Assembly: GCF_014356525.2 (NCBI RefSeq)
Contig: NC_052505.1
Coordinates: 5,192,984-5,256,983, forward strand
Direction of reading: 5' to 3'
DNA from: Nilaparvata lugens
Lineage: Eukaryota; Arthropoda; Insecta; Hemiptera; Delphacidae
Length of the DNA stretch: 64,000 nt
This document shows, one piece after another, positions 9,921 through 21,826 of this stretch. The translations under genes were made by a program, and so were the position numbers. The notes under the pieces were generated by a model that saw nothing but the letters and a program-made list of their open reading frames with translations, searched no databases and was not told the DNA's origin. Position 1 is the stretch's first letter, and every line of letters begins with the position of its first letter.

Positions 9921-9926
9921 CACACA
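9195..9926 (+). mobile_element. CA-island repeat, copy 1, cut off inside its (CA)n
   Basis: Starts ATCTGGTGTGGCGCACTC and follows the other copies (12451, 34736, 38629, 49361) to the GTACACAGACGCACATACAC leader and a (CA)n run at about 9848-9926. There it stops abruptly against the foldback at 9927 instead of continuing to ATACAGACCAATACCC. A frame of about 65 codons at 9503-9700 is shared with other copies. The superfamily is unknown; the ends carry ACTTTCCTTGCC and its complement. Confidence 0.65.
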
Positions 9927-10574
9927 CCTTCATAGCAGAGATAACTTATAAGATTGTTCTATTCTATGCTTATAGTTATAGACTATTGAGTTGACTTCAA
10001 GCAGTTACCATTCTAACGAGAGTACCGAGAAATTAACTAACAAATCTAGCACATTCAAAGATGAACGAATTTGAAACAGACTGTACTTATAATAAATGAC
10101 CGACATGATTGGGAGTATGAAAGATATGTTAAGCAAAGTGTATTTTTCTTCTATCTCTTCTCCTTCTATCTTTTCAGATGATTGAAAATTATTATTACTA
10201 TTGTATTCTTATATAACTTCAAAGTGAAAAAGCACCCACATTCTTTGGTGTGGCGACCGTTTCGTGCTGGTGTTGCACATTTTCAAGCCAAACAGAGACA
10301 CAGAAACAGAGTTTCTATTTGGCTTGAGAATGTGCAACACAAGCACGAAACGGTCGCCACACCAAAGAATGTGGGTGCTTTTCACTTTGAAGTTATATAA
10401 GAATACAATAGTAATAATAATTTTCAATCACTCTGACTGGTTAAGAATGTGCTAGATTTGTTAGTTAATTTCTCGGTACTGTCGTTAGAATGGTAACTGC
10501 TTGAAGTCAACTCAATAGTCTATAGCTATAAGCATAGAATAGAACAATCTTATAAGTTATCTCTGCTATGAAGG
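9927..10574. repeat. Large foldback structure: two nested inverted-repeat pairs
   Basis: Outer arms 9927-10056 and 10445-10574 are 130 bp each and nearly identical in reverse complement. Inner arms 10180-~10300 and ~10310-10429 are also near-perfect. The left side carries 123 bp between outer and inner arms (10057-10179); the right side has only 15 bp. The overlapping mirror-image open frames on both strands come from the palindrome and are not genes. Confidence 0.85.
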
Positions 10575-10710
10575 TATTGGAGGTTTGGAACTCACTTGAG
10601 AATGAAGTTGGTACTGTTTATCCCGATCATCTTCACACACATCATTCATATAAAATTACCAGAGCTTCATTCTTGGGAAATATCAAAAAATCATTGATTA
10701 TTGCTCGTTA

Positions 10711-10845
10711 GATTTTTTGCCGTCCTCATAGACTAAATTCCACCAGATTAAACGGAACTTGACAGACATCATGTGTTTGACATCATCTATTTAATCCAAT
10801 AGAATTTATAAGGACGACAAAAAATCGTACGTCCAAGAATCAATG
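10711..10845. mobile_element. Short palindromic MITE (CGTACG family), copy 1
   Basis: GATTTTTTGCCGTCCTCATA pairs with the right end GGACGACAAAAAATCGTACG; the centre holds GGAACTTGACAGACATCATG. Copies with more complete CACACACATCGAT termini are at 28890-29062, 36245-36430, 36440-36600 and 36666-36820. Confidence 0.6.
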
Positions 10846-12446
10846 TGTGTTTACTCGGATTTTGTACCCATAGTAGTCCTCGCAAGTAATTAATGAGCAT
10901 TCTATATAATAATTCTAATCCTACATAATTCTAAATTACGTTTAATGGTTCAGGTATGAGTTTTCAAAACACATGATGAAGACGACATGCATTTCCGGAT
11001 AAGTTTCCTTAAGGAAATTCCGGGTACCGCAAGCATGGAAATCCGTTAGAGTGCAGAATTTCCTCCATATTTCTTCCACTTCCGTGTTTCTTCCAAGTAT
11101 TTGCACATATTTCACATCACGAGATAACGTGCCGAGGACATCATAAACCTTGGCATTGCGAAGAAGCTGATTTCCACCTGGTGGGTGTCACGTCATCTCT
11201 GCCTGTCGCTGATTGTGTGTCTCTGTTACCGCATCAACAATTATCATTTGTGAATAATATGATCAACATTATCACATTATCATGTGAATAATTGGATGTG
11301 GAACCAGAAATATTAAATCCCTCTCATGGTGTTCCATTACAGTTCATGATATATGCAGATCAAATATTTGCAATTCTATGTTAATAAATTATGTCATTCT
11401 ATTATAATCATCGATTAATGAACGAATCTAAAATGGCGTATAATCTTACCGAGTTATAGGAGAAGTACACATAACTATATAAAACTTCAAAAATGTAGGG
11501 CCATACTGTGAAATTGAAGGAAACTTACAATTAGACTTTCAGAGCTCATGAAATACAGGAATCTCTCCATAATAGTATCTAGAGAGAGAATGTTTATTAG
11601 AATTATTGAACTTGGTTGATGAAAGATAAAATTATCACAGTCCACTAGATACATTCGACATAGTTGAACATGAATACATTTGACCTTGAATGTAGGATGA
11701 TTACGGTGATAATTCTGAGAACAGTTTTGGGCATAAACCTTTTGGGCCATTTCAGATGTTGTATTTATGAAATATGAGAAGATTAATAAATAAATACTAT
11801 TTTTTAGGTGAATATTTTTTCTTCTCTCCAACATTTCTCCACCTTTTCCATCTCTTCTCTTCAAGTAGACCGTCTCAATGAATATATTGTGTTTGAAAGG
11901 TAAATTAGAAGGTTTTGATAGCTGTACTTCAATACATAAGCTTAGTTTTATTGTAAAACTTAACTTCAAGGACCGTTTCTTCCCTACGTTTCATTTGACA
12001 TTTTATAAATTAATACCGGTTGAAAGAAACGAGTAGGTTTGTGATTGATACAAGTATACCAATTCAAAGTAACTCTAAGGTTTGTATGAGAAAAACTTTC
12101 AATATTCGTAATAGCATTCCTTAAATCCTGCACTTGAATAACTCTGTACTTGCACTATAATTTATGATAACCCTGCAATGTAAATGCAAGATTTGTACTT
12201 GCACTGTACTTGCACTTGAATCATGTATAATAGCATGACTGAAAGAGTTCAATGGTGTCCCACCATTGTCAATACCTTTATGGGACAATGTTAATTATGA
12301 TCTATGATAGTGTAATTTCGTAATAAAAATAATTAATAATGTCAAATCAGCTGAATTCATAGAAATATATTGAGAAAATACATTGAAATATGAAAGCGAA
12401 AGTGAAAGTAGAAATTGTATGACTGGAGAATTATTGAGACTATCTA
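10846..12446. other. Low-copy stretch, no supported gene
   Basis: About 10970-11240 is less AT-rich than its surroundings and matches nothing else in the window. A 160-codon minus-strand frame (11487-11969) has no domain or codon pattern that I can support. About 12120-12240 has degenerate TGCACTTG repeats. No RNA gene was recognised. Confidence 0.4.
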
Positions 12447-12450
12447 AAAA

Positions 12451-13497
<1,047 letters not shown>

Positions 13498-14034
13498 GAA
13501 AATTCTATGTCAGTCCAGTTTTATTGATTATCATGAAGTCAAATCTTTAAAACAAGAAAGCTACATTAGAAAAGCTTTTGTAAAAGGGAATGTTGTGAAG
13601 ACTGAGTTATCTCATTGCACAAGCGAGATAATCAGTGAAGGGATTCCAACTCTCCCATCCTATCTCCAAGTCCGAGATAAAGTTTTCTCCGGAATTCAGC
13701 GTATTATTCTTGAGGAACAATGCAGCCTCTTGGGTCCTGGCCGGGGAACAAAATTAAACTCCAGATTGGAAATCTCAGCCTGCGGTGCTTTCGGAGAGAA
13801 GCCAATGCTATCAGCTCACGATTGCACTCGGACAAACCCTTTCGTCGAGTTGATACGAGGACGAACGAGTTGATACGAGGATGGGTTGATACTGTCCTCG
13901 GGGAACACACGGTCACCACACTACCGTCTACTCAGTTCACTACCGGTACTCATCGCTTCACTGGCAACAAATCTGCTCCTATCACAATAGGCTTTACAGT
14001 ACACAGTCCCAATCAACATTTCACTCTCCATTAA
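13498..14034 (+). other. Unrecognised low-copy stretch with a 125-codon frame
   Basis: The open frame at 13496-13873 begins within the CA-island terminus, so its start is not natural. I do not recognise the product. The region is more GC-rich than its neighbours and contains a local duplication, CGAGTTGATACGAGGA at about 13847-13882. It could be a decayed exon or an old element. Splice sites framing an exon were not convincing. Confidence 0.2.
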
Positions 14035-14042
14035 TTTCATTA

Positions 14043-14765
14043 AATATCGGGGCACCGAGCTTCGCTCGTTATTTATTTATTGACTTTTGATAAACCGAAC
14101 ACAATTCTTTGAAATGATTGGGGAAGGACTAACAGGCACAACCCAAAACGGTTTCTTCCCGAATTTTGATTATACACTATACATAGTCCAGAAAGTACCT
14201 AGGTTATGTTCCATACACTTGGATTCAGGTTCAATTTTCTGTTCAAACATTTGAAAACAGAAAAGTTCTAATTTAGATTATTCACAAATCAAATTGAATG
14301 ACAAAATAACACTCACTAAACACTTAAAATTGTCAAATAATGATCAACTTTGAAAATTATGATATACTCTAGTTTAGGAGGATTATCATGTCATGTCAAC
14401 AAATCAGATTATGTTGATCAAGTCGTTAATATTGTCTAGCTCGATAACATTTTTCGCTGATTGATTATGATCACACTGCTGGAAATAATTATCTCTCTCC
14501 CACACAGGCACATCTTCTGTTATGGAGAGACGACAAAATTATCTGTTTCTCCAAGGATGAATTATTATCCTTTTCATGTCCTTCAGCGAGTTTTTCCAGG
14601 GATGCGACGTAGTGCAATCGTATTTTTACATCATAAACCTATACTAAATTCCAAATTTCGTGAAAATCGTTAGAGCCGTTTTCGAGATTCGTTAAACATA
14701 AATAACCAGATATAAAAATTACCAGATATGATAAATACATAAATTGCTCGCTCAATATAATAGGA
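14043..14765 (-). mobile_element. Helentron-like copy, minus strand, internally replaced
   Basis: Reverse complement ends with CGAGCGAAGCTCG then GTGCCCCGATATT at 14043 and begins with TCCTATTATATTGAGCGAGC near 14765. About 390 bp in the middle (14130-14518) is not shared with other copies. A ~45-bp direct repeat starting TAGGCTTTACAGTACAC lies beside each end (13989-14033, 14765-14809). Confidence 0.55.
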
Positions 14766-14809
14766 TAGGCTTTACAGTACACGGTCCCATATCTTCACTC
14801 TCCATTTAT

Positions 14810-15413
14810 CTCTTAATTTTATCAATAAAAACTTTATTATTTTAAATTTAAAATGATATTGTATCTATCAATGTATAAATGTATTAATAAATTTTCAAAA
14901 AAATTACTTGGATCAATCAATAATTTTATTCAAATCAACACAATATATAGAGAGAAGAAAACAAAACACAGAAAATCACAATCAAATATAAATTTCTAAA
15001 TAATACAAAAACAGGCTTCATGGTGGGGTGTCCTGAAAAGGAAGAAAGGAGGAAAAATACCTAGCCAACTATGGTTTCCCATGTAATAGGCTGGTAGAGG
15101 GTAAAAGTGAGGTAAGAATGGTGAAGAGGAGAGGAAAAGGGAAGTATTGGAGAAGAAAGTAGGAAAAGAGAGAAAAAATGTGCAAAAATTGTAAGCGAGT
15201 CCACTTTTAACAAAAGTACTTAAAAGGATTGGCCTTGCAAACAGTAGTTTGAGCAGAAATCTCAAGATTCATACTTTGATATGGAAGAAAAAGTTACTGT
15301 ACGTCCAGGTTTTATTTCTTGTTTAGAAAAAAAAAACATTCGAAGTTCAACTATATTATGAACTTATTGCATAGTATCTTATAAAGATACTATAATATTT
15401 TCTTATAAAGATA
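14810..15413. other. AT-rich stretch without a supported gene
   Basis: An 89-codon minus-strand frame at 14996-15265 is hydrophobic and low in complexity and resembles nothing I know. A small inverted repeat, GTATCTTATAAAGATAC, is present at 15374-15390 and partly repeated at 15400-15413. Confidence 0.35.
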
Positions 15414-15923
15414 CTAGCCGTCAGGCTCGCTTCGCTCGCCATATCAGGCGATATAATATTCCCAGTAATAGCTCTGATTGAAGTAGCAGTGCCCAATCAA
15501 TTTTTCCGCGACAAATGCATTTCAATCTTCAACTTGGTGCCAACCTAACAAAGTCAACTTAACTTAATGCCAACCTGACAAAATTATTTAGTTACCAGTT
15601 TGTTAACAACTGTTTCGAAGATGTACTCTCTCTAGATTATAGATCTATATTAACATATGGTATGGACATTTTTCAACTATAATTAAGAGATTGGAATAAG
15701 AAGAATATACATGCTGAAAGACGAACTTTAAACCCTTAAAAACCACCCTTAGAGTTGAAATATTGCCAAAAGATTTCTTAGTGCGCCTCTAAAGGGCCAA
15801 CTGAACATACCTACCAAATTTGAACGTTATTGGTCCGGTAGATTTTTAGTTCTGCGAGTGAGTGAGTGAGTCAGTCAGTGAGTGAGTGAGTGAGTGCCAT
15901 TTCGCTTTTTATATATATATAGA
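15414..15923 (-). mobile_element. Non-autonomous Helitron with canonical ends
   Basis: On the minus strand it starts TC then TATATATATATAAAAAGCG at 15923, runs through ACTCACTCACTGACTGACTC and TCTACCGGACCAATAACG, and ends with the hairpin GGCGAGCGAAGCGAGCC followed by TGACGGCTAG at 15414. Host A precedes the 5' end and host T follows the CTAG, as expected for Helitron insertion into AT. No Rep/helicase is encoded. The 5' half matches 40511-41050. Confidence 0.8.
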
Positions 15924-15944
15924 TTCATATTACATACTAGTAGG

Positions 15945-16160
15945 TAACTCGTGCTCCGCAAAGGTCTGATTAGAAACTTGAACCACTGAAATCTAGAAGA
16001 ATTCAAAATAGGCCTATAACCATCCTCGGTAAATTAAGAATCTATATGCAAAATTTCAAGTTAATCAGTCCAGTAGTTCAGACGTGATGATGCGTCATAC
16101 GTGAATTTCTAATCCCGTACTTGTTGAAGCTGATTCTTCCCTTTATTATATTATCATACA
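15945..16160. repeat. Dispersed repeat, copy of the 1275 family
   Basis: Inverted relative to 1275: CGTGCTCCGCAAAGGTCTG, then CAAGTTAATCAGTCCAGTAG and CGTGAATTTCTAATCCCGTA. Sequence downstream to 16600 holds a small palindrome (TTTAGTACATATAAACTAC region) and a block related to the direct repeat at 13989, but no gene. Confidence 0.6.
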
Positions 16161-16602
16161 GAGATTCTAGTAGATTTTAGTACATATAAACTACGTATGA
16201 GGAGTTTTATATGTACTGAGGCCCAGTGATTTTGAATTCATGAACTTTATGAATCCATGAATATTTAATATGAGTTCATGTGCTAAGTTGTAGTACACGA
16301 TCCGAATCAACACTACTCTCTCTCTCCATTTCAGTCCTCATCGTCTAAAATTTTCAACCAAAAGAAAGAAAGGGAACTTCGAAGTCCTACGATTATACAC
16401 ATTATCGTCGAATAAACTGATTCTATGATTATTGTTATCGAATTAGTGGGGTTGTAATATAAATATGTCCTGAGATTCGGTGGTTTCCATTGTATTGTAT
16501 GAATAGATTCGAAGAGCAAGGCAAACTTGTCAGTATGCATAATTTAATGTTATTTTAGATAAATACTGGTTCTTAGAATAGCTTATACTCTCTACATTTT
16601 TT

Positions 16603-16892
16603 TGGTAGAGAGTTAGTGGGGAGGATATTTTTAATATTCTTTCCGAAGAATGGACATTGATATGTCCAAAGCTCCGCCAATTTATGTAGATGCATAACAA
16701 TATGATTATTATCTATAGTTATTATATTACAAACTGCTTTTTCATATCATATACAGTTCAATAATTATTTTCTTAGTCTATATTATGTAAATTCATCTAT
16801 AATTTTGCTGTATTGTAAGCTATTGTATATAAGTGTATAAGCCAGTATATATTGTAATCTACATAAATAAAGTACTCAATCAATCAATCATT
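16603..16892 (+). mobile_element. LINE 3' untranslated end with (TCAA)n tail
   Basis: TGGTAGAGAGTTAGTGGGGA leads through TTTATGTAGATGCATAACAA and AGCCAGTATATATTGTAATC to AATAAAGTACTCAATCAATC. Minus-strand copies are at 52228-52480 and 59152-59430. A shared 3' end, polyadenylation signal and simple tail mark a non-LTR retrotransposon family. No RT frame is attached. Confidence 0.65.
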
Positions 16893-16899
16893 TAAATGA

Positions 16900-18550
16900 C
16901 AAATTCGGACAGAAGGCCCAAGATTTCTAGTCGGGAAGTCCTTGAAAGGACTGTTGGTTATCGATCTTACCCCATGTATCACCGAAAAGCCACCAGGTTT
17001 TGATTTGCCACGCAAACTATGGTCGGCTCTTAACAGGATCCGAACTCAGCATGGAAGATTTGCCTATGCGTTACACAAGTGGGGAAAGGCTTCAACACCT
17101 TTTTGTGAGTGTGGCGCTGTGCAAATAGAGATGTCAATCCCGGGATCCCGGGATCCCGAATCCCGGGATCCCGGTCCATTTTTAATACCTAACAATCCCG
17201 AGATTTTTCAGCGTCAATCCCGGGATTTTCGGGATTGTAAACCTGAAATTGTGAATAATATTTTTCCAAAAAACAATTCAATATTGAATTCATTTACGGT
17301 GATGAATATGAGTTTTTATAACTAATTTATTGTTCTAAGTGTTTGACTAATCCATTCTACAGGCACAGCCTACAGTTTCATATACATAATATTGATTGTA
17401 TACTGTACTCTTTATTGGCTTAATAGAATTCGCATTATCAGTTCGCATAATTGGCAGAATGGTTGTTATGTCTCTAAACTTGTTTACACAGCACCATAAT
17501 TACCAGTCTAGACGGTGCAATATTTGCAATAGTGCTGATGGCATTTCCTTGAAATGCATTCCGAATTTTGAAAAGACTTCAGAAATCAGAAATAAAAAGC
17601 ACTAAACGATTCACTCTCTGTCTAATTATTCCTCTTCTCTTTCTCTATTATAAGTAGAATATCTAGTTCAAGTAAATATTTTAGTTTGCTCTTCGAAATT
17701 TCATTTAGTAGTGTAGTGGTTCAGCTTTCGCGTTGTTTGGTCGGTATGGCGTTATGGTTTGGTTGTATGGCGTTATGGTCTTACAAAAAGGGGTTCTATT
17801 TTACTATTAATATTATTAATTCAAGTGATATTAATTCACTTTACAGTATTTGACGTAATTAAAGTGTGAGCTCTATCCCGTCCTGATGTAGGATAGAAAT
17901 GCTCTTGTTCTACATAAAAAAGACTCTGATGAGTTATCTTGCTTTCCTCAGTTCTCACTATCATCTAGGATACAGCAAATTTAAGGTAGGACATGGAATA
18001 TAACAGTTACTCCTAATCTTGAAAACATTTATAGAAATAGAATGTTCAATTTTAATATTATTCCCAAGTATTTTTTTTTTCATTTTAATGATAGCCTCTC
18101 CCTCTTTAATCGGCCCTTTTTCATCTACACACACTGTTACTGAACATGTAATTGAGGAGGAACAATTGGTAAAAAATGAATTAAACTGATTTTTGCCAAT
18201 CCCGGGATCAGTCCCGGGATCCCGGGATTGATATAGGATAATCCCGAAATACCGGGATTGGAAATCAGTCCCGGGATTGACATCCCTATGTGCAAACCAT
18301 GACACATTGTAGAAGAGTGCACAAGAACAGCTTATGAGGGCAGGCTGGATGACTTCCTGGTAGCTACACCAGATGCAGTGGCACATTTAAATCGACTAGA
18401 TATATGTTTATAACTTTTAAAATTTCATTTTTTAATTTGTGTTCCACCTTTTTTCAAACTTGTGACTAAGATGACTTCATTGTTTATATGTTTGACTTGT
18501 GTTAGATAACATAAAGATTTTTGTCGTAGGGCCATACGCTAAATAAATAA
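16900..18550 (+). pseudogene. Non-LTR retrotransposon C-terminal RT remnant, split by hAT
   Basis: The frame around 16990-17115 reads LPRKLWSALNRIRTQHGR then a WG...FCECG zinc-finger-like end, which is typical of the C-terminus of non-LTR ORF2 proteins. The protein resumes after the hAT element: from 18309 a frame reads VEECTRTAYEGRLDDFLVAT and stops at 18410-18412. A 1-base shift near 18305 breaks the frame. The 3' region ends in AAATAAATAAATAATAATG next to the PLE. Dead copy, originally for target-primed reverse transcription. Confidence 0.65.
17126..18288. mobile_element. Non-autonomous hAT-like element, 8-bp target duplication
   Basis: TIRs TAGAGATGTCAATCCCGGGA at the left and TAGGGATGTCAATCCCGGGA (reverse complement) at the right. 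The 8-bp direct repeat TGTGCAAA lies at 17118-17125 and 18289-18296. The host LINE frame resumes on the other side, so the insertion is well defined at 1163 bp. Subterminal CCCGGGAT blocks are repeated in both orientations. No transposase frame was recognised; the longest internal frames are about 69 codons and unremarkable. Confidence 0.85.
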
Positions 18551-18563
18551 ATAATAATGTGTA

Positions 18564-19367
18564 TTGAATTTTCTAGATTCAAGAATAGATCATAGCACTG
18601 GTTTTCACAAGTTTTCTATTTTCAGAAAACCAACCCATACTGATGTTATCATTCCTCTTCATTCTTGTCATCCTATTTCTCACAAACTTGCTGCTTTCAA
18701 TAGTATGGTCTATAGAGCACTAACAATACCTATGAGCCATCATGATTTTGATATTGAGATCACTTAAATTAAACAGATAGCTGTCACAAATGGGTATGAA
18801 GAAAGTATGGTGGACAGATTATTGAGTAAAATTAATAGAAAAATTTCAATCAATTCTAGCTTTGTAGGCTCAAACTGTGAGGAGAAGACTTGGATAACAA
18901 TCCCATATTTAGGCCTTGTATCTGATAAAATAGGTAGGGAATTGAAGAGGAATGGATTTCATGTTGCTTTCAAGACCAAACCGATTTTAAATAGTCTATT
19001 TAGCTGGAGTAAAGACAAAATTGATATTTGGGATAAAAGTGGGGTGTACAAACTTAAATGTGATGATTGTAATGCTTGTTACGTGGGTCAGACTGGTAGA
19101 AGTTTCAAAAGTAGAATTGAAGAACACATCAGAGATTGGAATAAACAAAATGGGGAATCTAACTTTGCAGAACATTTGATAACAAATAATCACAAGTTCA
19201 CAGTTAAGGAGAATGTTGAGTTTCTGCATGTTAATAACAAAGGCAGATCTTTGAATATTCTAGAGGCTTTAGAAATAACAAGAGTAATTAAGGAAAATTC
19301 CCAGTATAGTTTAAATGACCAGATTCATATCAACCAGTACAACACTACGAATTTAGTTTTATCATAA
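18564..19367 (+). pseudogene. Penelope-like element: RT C-terminus plus GIY-YIG endonuclease
   Basis: A single frame runs from NFLDSRID through FSIFRKPTHTDVIIPLHSCH and SHKLAAF, typical of the end of the PLE RT, then meets one in-frame TAA (18765-18767) and continues to 19367. The part after the stop (186 codons from 18807) holds GVY (residues 79-81), CDDC (85-88), YVGQTGR (92-98), R103, H107 and a LEALEI block whose E153 fits the catalytic glutamate of GIY-YIG nucleases. The N-terminal RT is missing. The endonuclease would nick the target DNA for reverse transcription. The single stop and intact domain suggest a fairly young copy. Confidence 0.8.
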
Positions 19368-19735
19368 AATTGTAAGCATACATTAGTCAATAGTTTTTCC
19401 ATTTACATATTTGTTTTATTATCTTTCACACTTGTTTTCTTGGTTCTTATTTTGTACTCAAAGTAAATTCTATTATCATGGCGATTCTGTTGCTTAAGCC
19501 GCCATTTTGTCACACCGTTGAGGGGGAGGAGACTGTCTAGCTAGGCCAATGGCAGGCGTTCATGCCCTCGACCAATAGCAGTACTCGCCTACTAGTATAA
19601 ATTCTGCTGCTCTTGTATTTAGTTTTAGTTTATCAGAGATTGACAATGGTGTAATAACCGAAACCGGTATTTCTAATTATTAATAAATCAGTGGTTTTTT
19701 GACAATTTCTTAGTCTTTTTCATTCAAAATAAATA
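19368..19735 (+). mobile_element. PLE 3' region with decayed hammerhead-like motif
   Basis: Follows the PLE stop codon and ends with TTGACAATGGTGTAATAACC, GAAACCGGT and GACAATTTCTTAGTC. The last ~110 bp equal either arm of the palindrome at 4208-4420. ACCGGT next to GAA is the palindromic stem III seen in dimeric PLE hammerheads; the CTGANGA core is mutated. Confidence 0.6.
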
Positions 19736-19822
19736 ATAAATTTAATGTTATGATAGTTATGGTATGAATATGAAATAATAGTTTTTCCATCATTCTATCA
19801 ACTTCCAGTAGCAATATATGGG

Positions 19823-19968
19823 CTCGTTTGTACAAAAACCTGTTTAATTTTAGTGATGAATAAATGCTACGAGAACCAATCTGAGAAGAATTCCTTGAAT
19901 AGAAGGATTCTCCTATAGGTTCTAGTTCATTCGATCATGATTAATACTTAAAAAGCTTTTGTGCAACT
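19823..19968. mobile_element. Decayed foldback MITE of the 7524 family
   Basis: GCTACGAGAACCAATCTGAG and TTAATACTTAAAAAGCTTTT parts align with the arms of 7524-7671, with many substitutions. Confidence 0.5.
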
Positions 19969-20089
19969 GGGATATATTCTTGGAAAAATGATTTCACGAT
20001 CAGATGGAAAGGTATTATTGAATTCATATTTTTATAATATTGATACACAATATTCTCCTCTTAAAACATTTCCAGCTCAGTACAATCAT

Positions 20090-20357
20090 AGAGAAACAAT
20101 AGCGTAAGTAGATATCCCATGGTATAGGGCGTTTATGTCGCAACTTTTACTGTTATCTCAAGTTGATTACTGTCGATTATTGTGGATTTTTACTGTTTTG
20201 TTGGGGTGAGAGTGTATGAACGGCACAATATGAGAGACTACCAGCGTCACACAGCTTCACGGGAAAGAACTACGTGGACTATCGGCTTGAGATAACAGTA
20301 AAATTTGCGACATAAACGCCCTATACCATGGGGTATTTACTCGAGCTATTGTTTCTC
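20090..20357. mobile_element. TIR element with ~75-bp arms
   Basis: Left arm GAGAAACAATAGC...CCCATGGTATAGGGCGTTTA...TTTACTGTTATCTCAAG pairs with the right arm over about 75 bp with few mismatches. About 115 bp of spacer lies between. No clear target duplication and no frame. Confidence 0.7.
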
Positions 20358-21182
20358 TTTGGTAAAATTATTGATATATTAATTCATTCATTGAGAAAAA
20401 TACATTTATTCCACCATAAGTATTACCCTTTTACAACATTTTCAGCTTGATATGATTGATGAGTGAAGTTATTTTTTAAGGGAAGTCTTTTCTTTTCCAC
20501 AAAATCATCACATACAATTCAATTTGATCATAGTTTTGATTAAAGTTTGTTATTAGTTGTGGATCAACATGTTACCGATGATTAGCATAATTCAATAATT
20601 AACACTTAGTTAAGGATCGCTTATCCAAGTTTGGATGAAGTTTTCTCACATACAAGAACTTTAATCACTACAGCGTAGTTACTTTGTGTTTGTACTTCGT
20701 GGGAAATATCTTGGAACTTTGGGAAGAGAAGCAGAATGCATACATAGTTCAAACTTGAGGTTTTTGTCACAATTGGTTTGAAATTGACTTTGAAGCAAAC
20801 TTGAAATAGCTAATTAAGACGAGACACTTAAGGCCACTACTTGTAGGAAGACGACGAAGAAGACGAGACACTTATCAACCCTCAAAAGCCCAACCAATCT
20901 TTACAGATTTTTGGCATCGAAGAACAATCGAAAGGTAGGATCACATTAGATGCATGTTTGTGCTAGTGCATGCGTGGTCATGCATGCTCAAGCGCGCAGA
21001 TGAGAAACACAATCTATATAGAAATAGCAATAGGATAGGAACACTCACACTGAACGCGTGCACTTGCTGGTGGCGTTCAGTGTGAGCAGCTACAGGCAAG
21101 TCACAACGTGTTTCTATAGCTCTTTCCAGATTTTGTTTCTCATCTTCGAGTTTGGTCATGCATGATTTCACGTATGAAATAT
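20358..21182. other. Low-copy stretch with a small hairpin
   Basis: No supported gene. A hairpin with arms CTCACACTGAACGC and GCGTTCAGTGTGAG lies at about 21045-21087. A minus-strand frame at 20941-21189 has no recognisable domain. Confidence 0.4.
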
Positions 21183-21185
21183 TGT

Positions 21186-21365
21186 GCAATTCAATTTCAA
21201 TTCAATTTATTTCCATCAAAAAAATACATCAATAAAACATTTACATCACAATTCAATAATAAATATTTTCAGGAAATAAATATTCCCCCACATAGACTAT
21301 TGGTCTATATCCTCTGATATTATTATTGCAATATCCTCTGATTGATTAGTTGAACACGGATATCT
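21186..21365 (-). mobile_element. LINE 3' end with (AATTG)n-like tail
   Basis: On the minus strand, GTCTATGTGGGGGAATATTT leads to GATGGAAATAAATTGAATTG and a short AATTGAA tail. Such tails also start the 11-bp array at 35895. Confidence 0.5.
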
Positions 21366-21565
21366 TTTGATTGTAGCAATAACGTTATCTTATCGATATT
21401 AAATAAAACTACTAAATATTAAAGCAACTCTCAAGGTACAAACAGAACGGGCAGGTCGTGGTTTAGCTTTCAGTTTAGATCGATGTTACTAATCAGCAGG
21501 CAAACATGAAAACATTTGGATGTCATTGGGCTGAAACACGATCAAGACTTAACCGATGTGTTCAC

Positions 21566-21786
21566 TCTCTTGCTTTACAATGAGTTTGTGTTAAGGTGCG
21601 CACAGATTCACGCGCCGCGAACATGAGCAATTCACTTTAAATCAGCTGATGCCAAGCTTTTTATATCTGTATCTTACCATTTCTGTAAAAATACAGATAT
21701 AGTCAGCTGATTAAAAGTGAATTGCTCATGTTCGCGGCACGTGAATCTGTACGCACCTTAACACAAACTCATTGTAAAGCAAGAGA
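21566..21786. mobile_element. TA-flanked palindromic MITE with inverted flank duplication
   Basis: The MITE itself is 21594-21758, with AGGTGCG / CGCACCT ends, TA on both sides, and ~70-bp arms containing GAACATGAGCAATTCACTTT. The pairing continues beyond the TA: TCTCTTGCTTTACAATGAGT on the left is the reverse complement of the right flank up to 21786. The total palindrome is 221 bp. Other MITE copies (44938, 57229) do not show this. Confidence 0.75.
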
Positions 21787-21826
21787 TGATGCCAAGCTTT
21801 TTATATCTGTATCTTACCGTTTCTGT
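21787..21826 (+). mobile_element. Left fragment of a second MITE, split by the LTR element
   Basis: TGATGCCAAGCTTTTTATAT to TTTCTGT equals the central loop of the 21594 MITE. The rest of this copy resumes at 28525 after the LTR retrotransposon. Its own left arm is missing and the junction with the preceding palindrome is abrupt. Confidence 0.75.

Noticed and set aside
10182..10455. Mirror-image 63-72-codon frames
   Set aside because: Produced by the foldback palindrome at 9927-10574.
11487..11969. 160-codon minus-strand frame
   Set aside because: Uneven composition, no domain, no splice or promoter context; expected by chance in AT-rich DNA of this length.
15850..15893. Independent GAGT/GACT microsatellite
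   Set aside because: It is the conserved 5' part of the Helitron, also present at 40548-40589.
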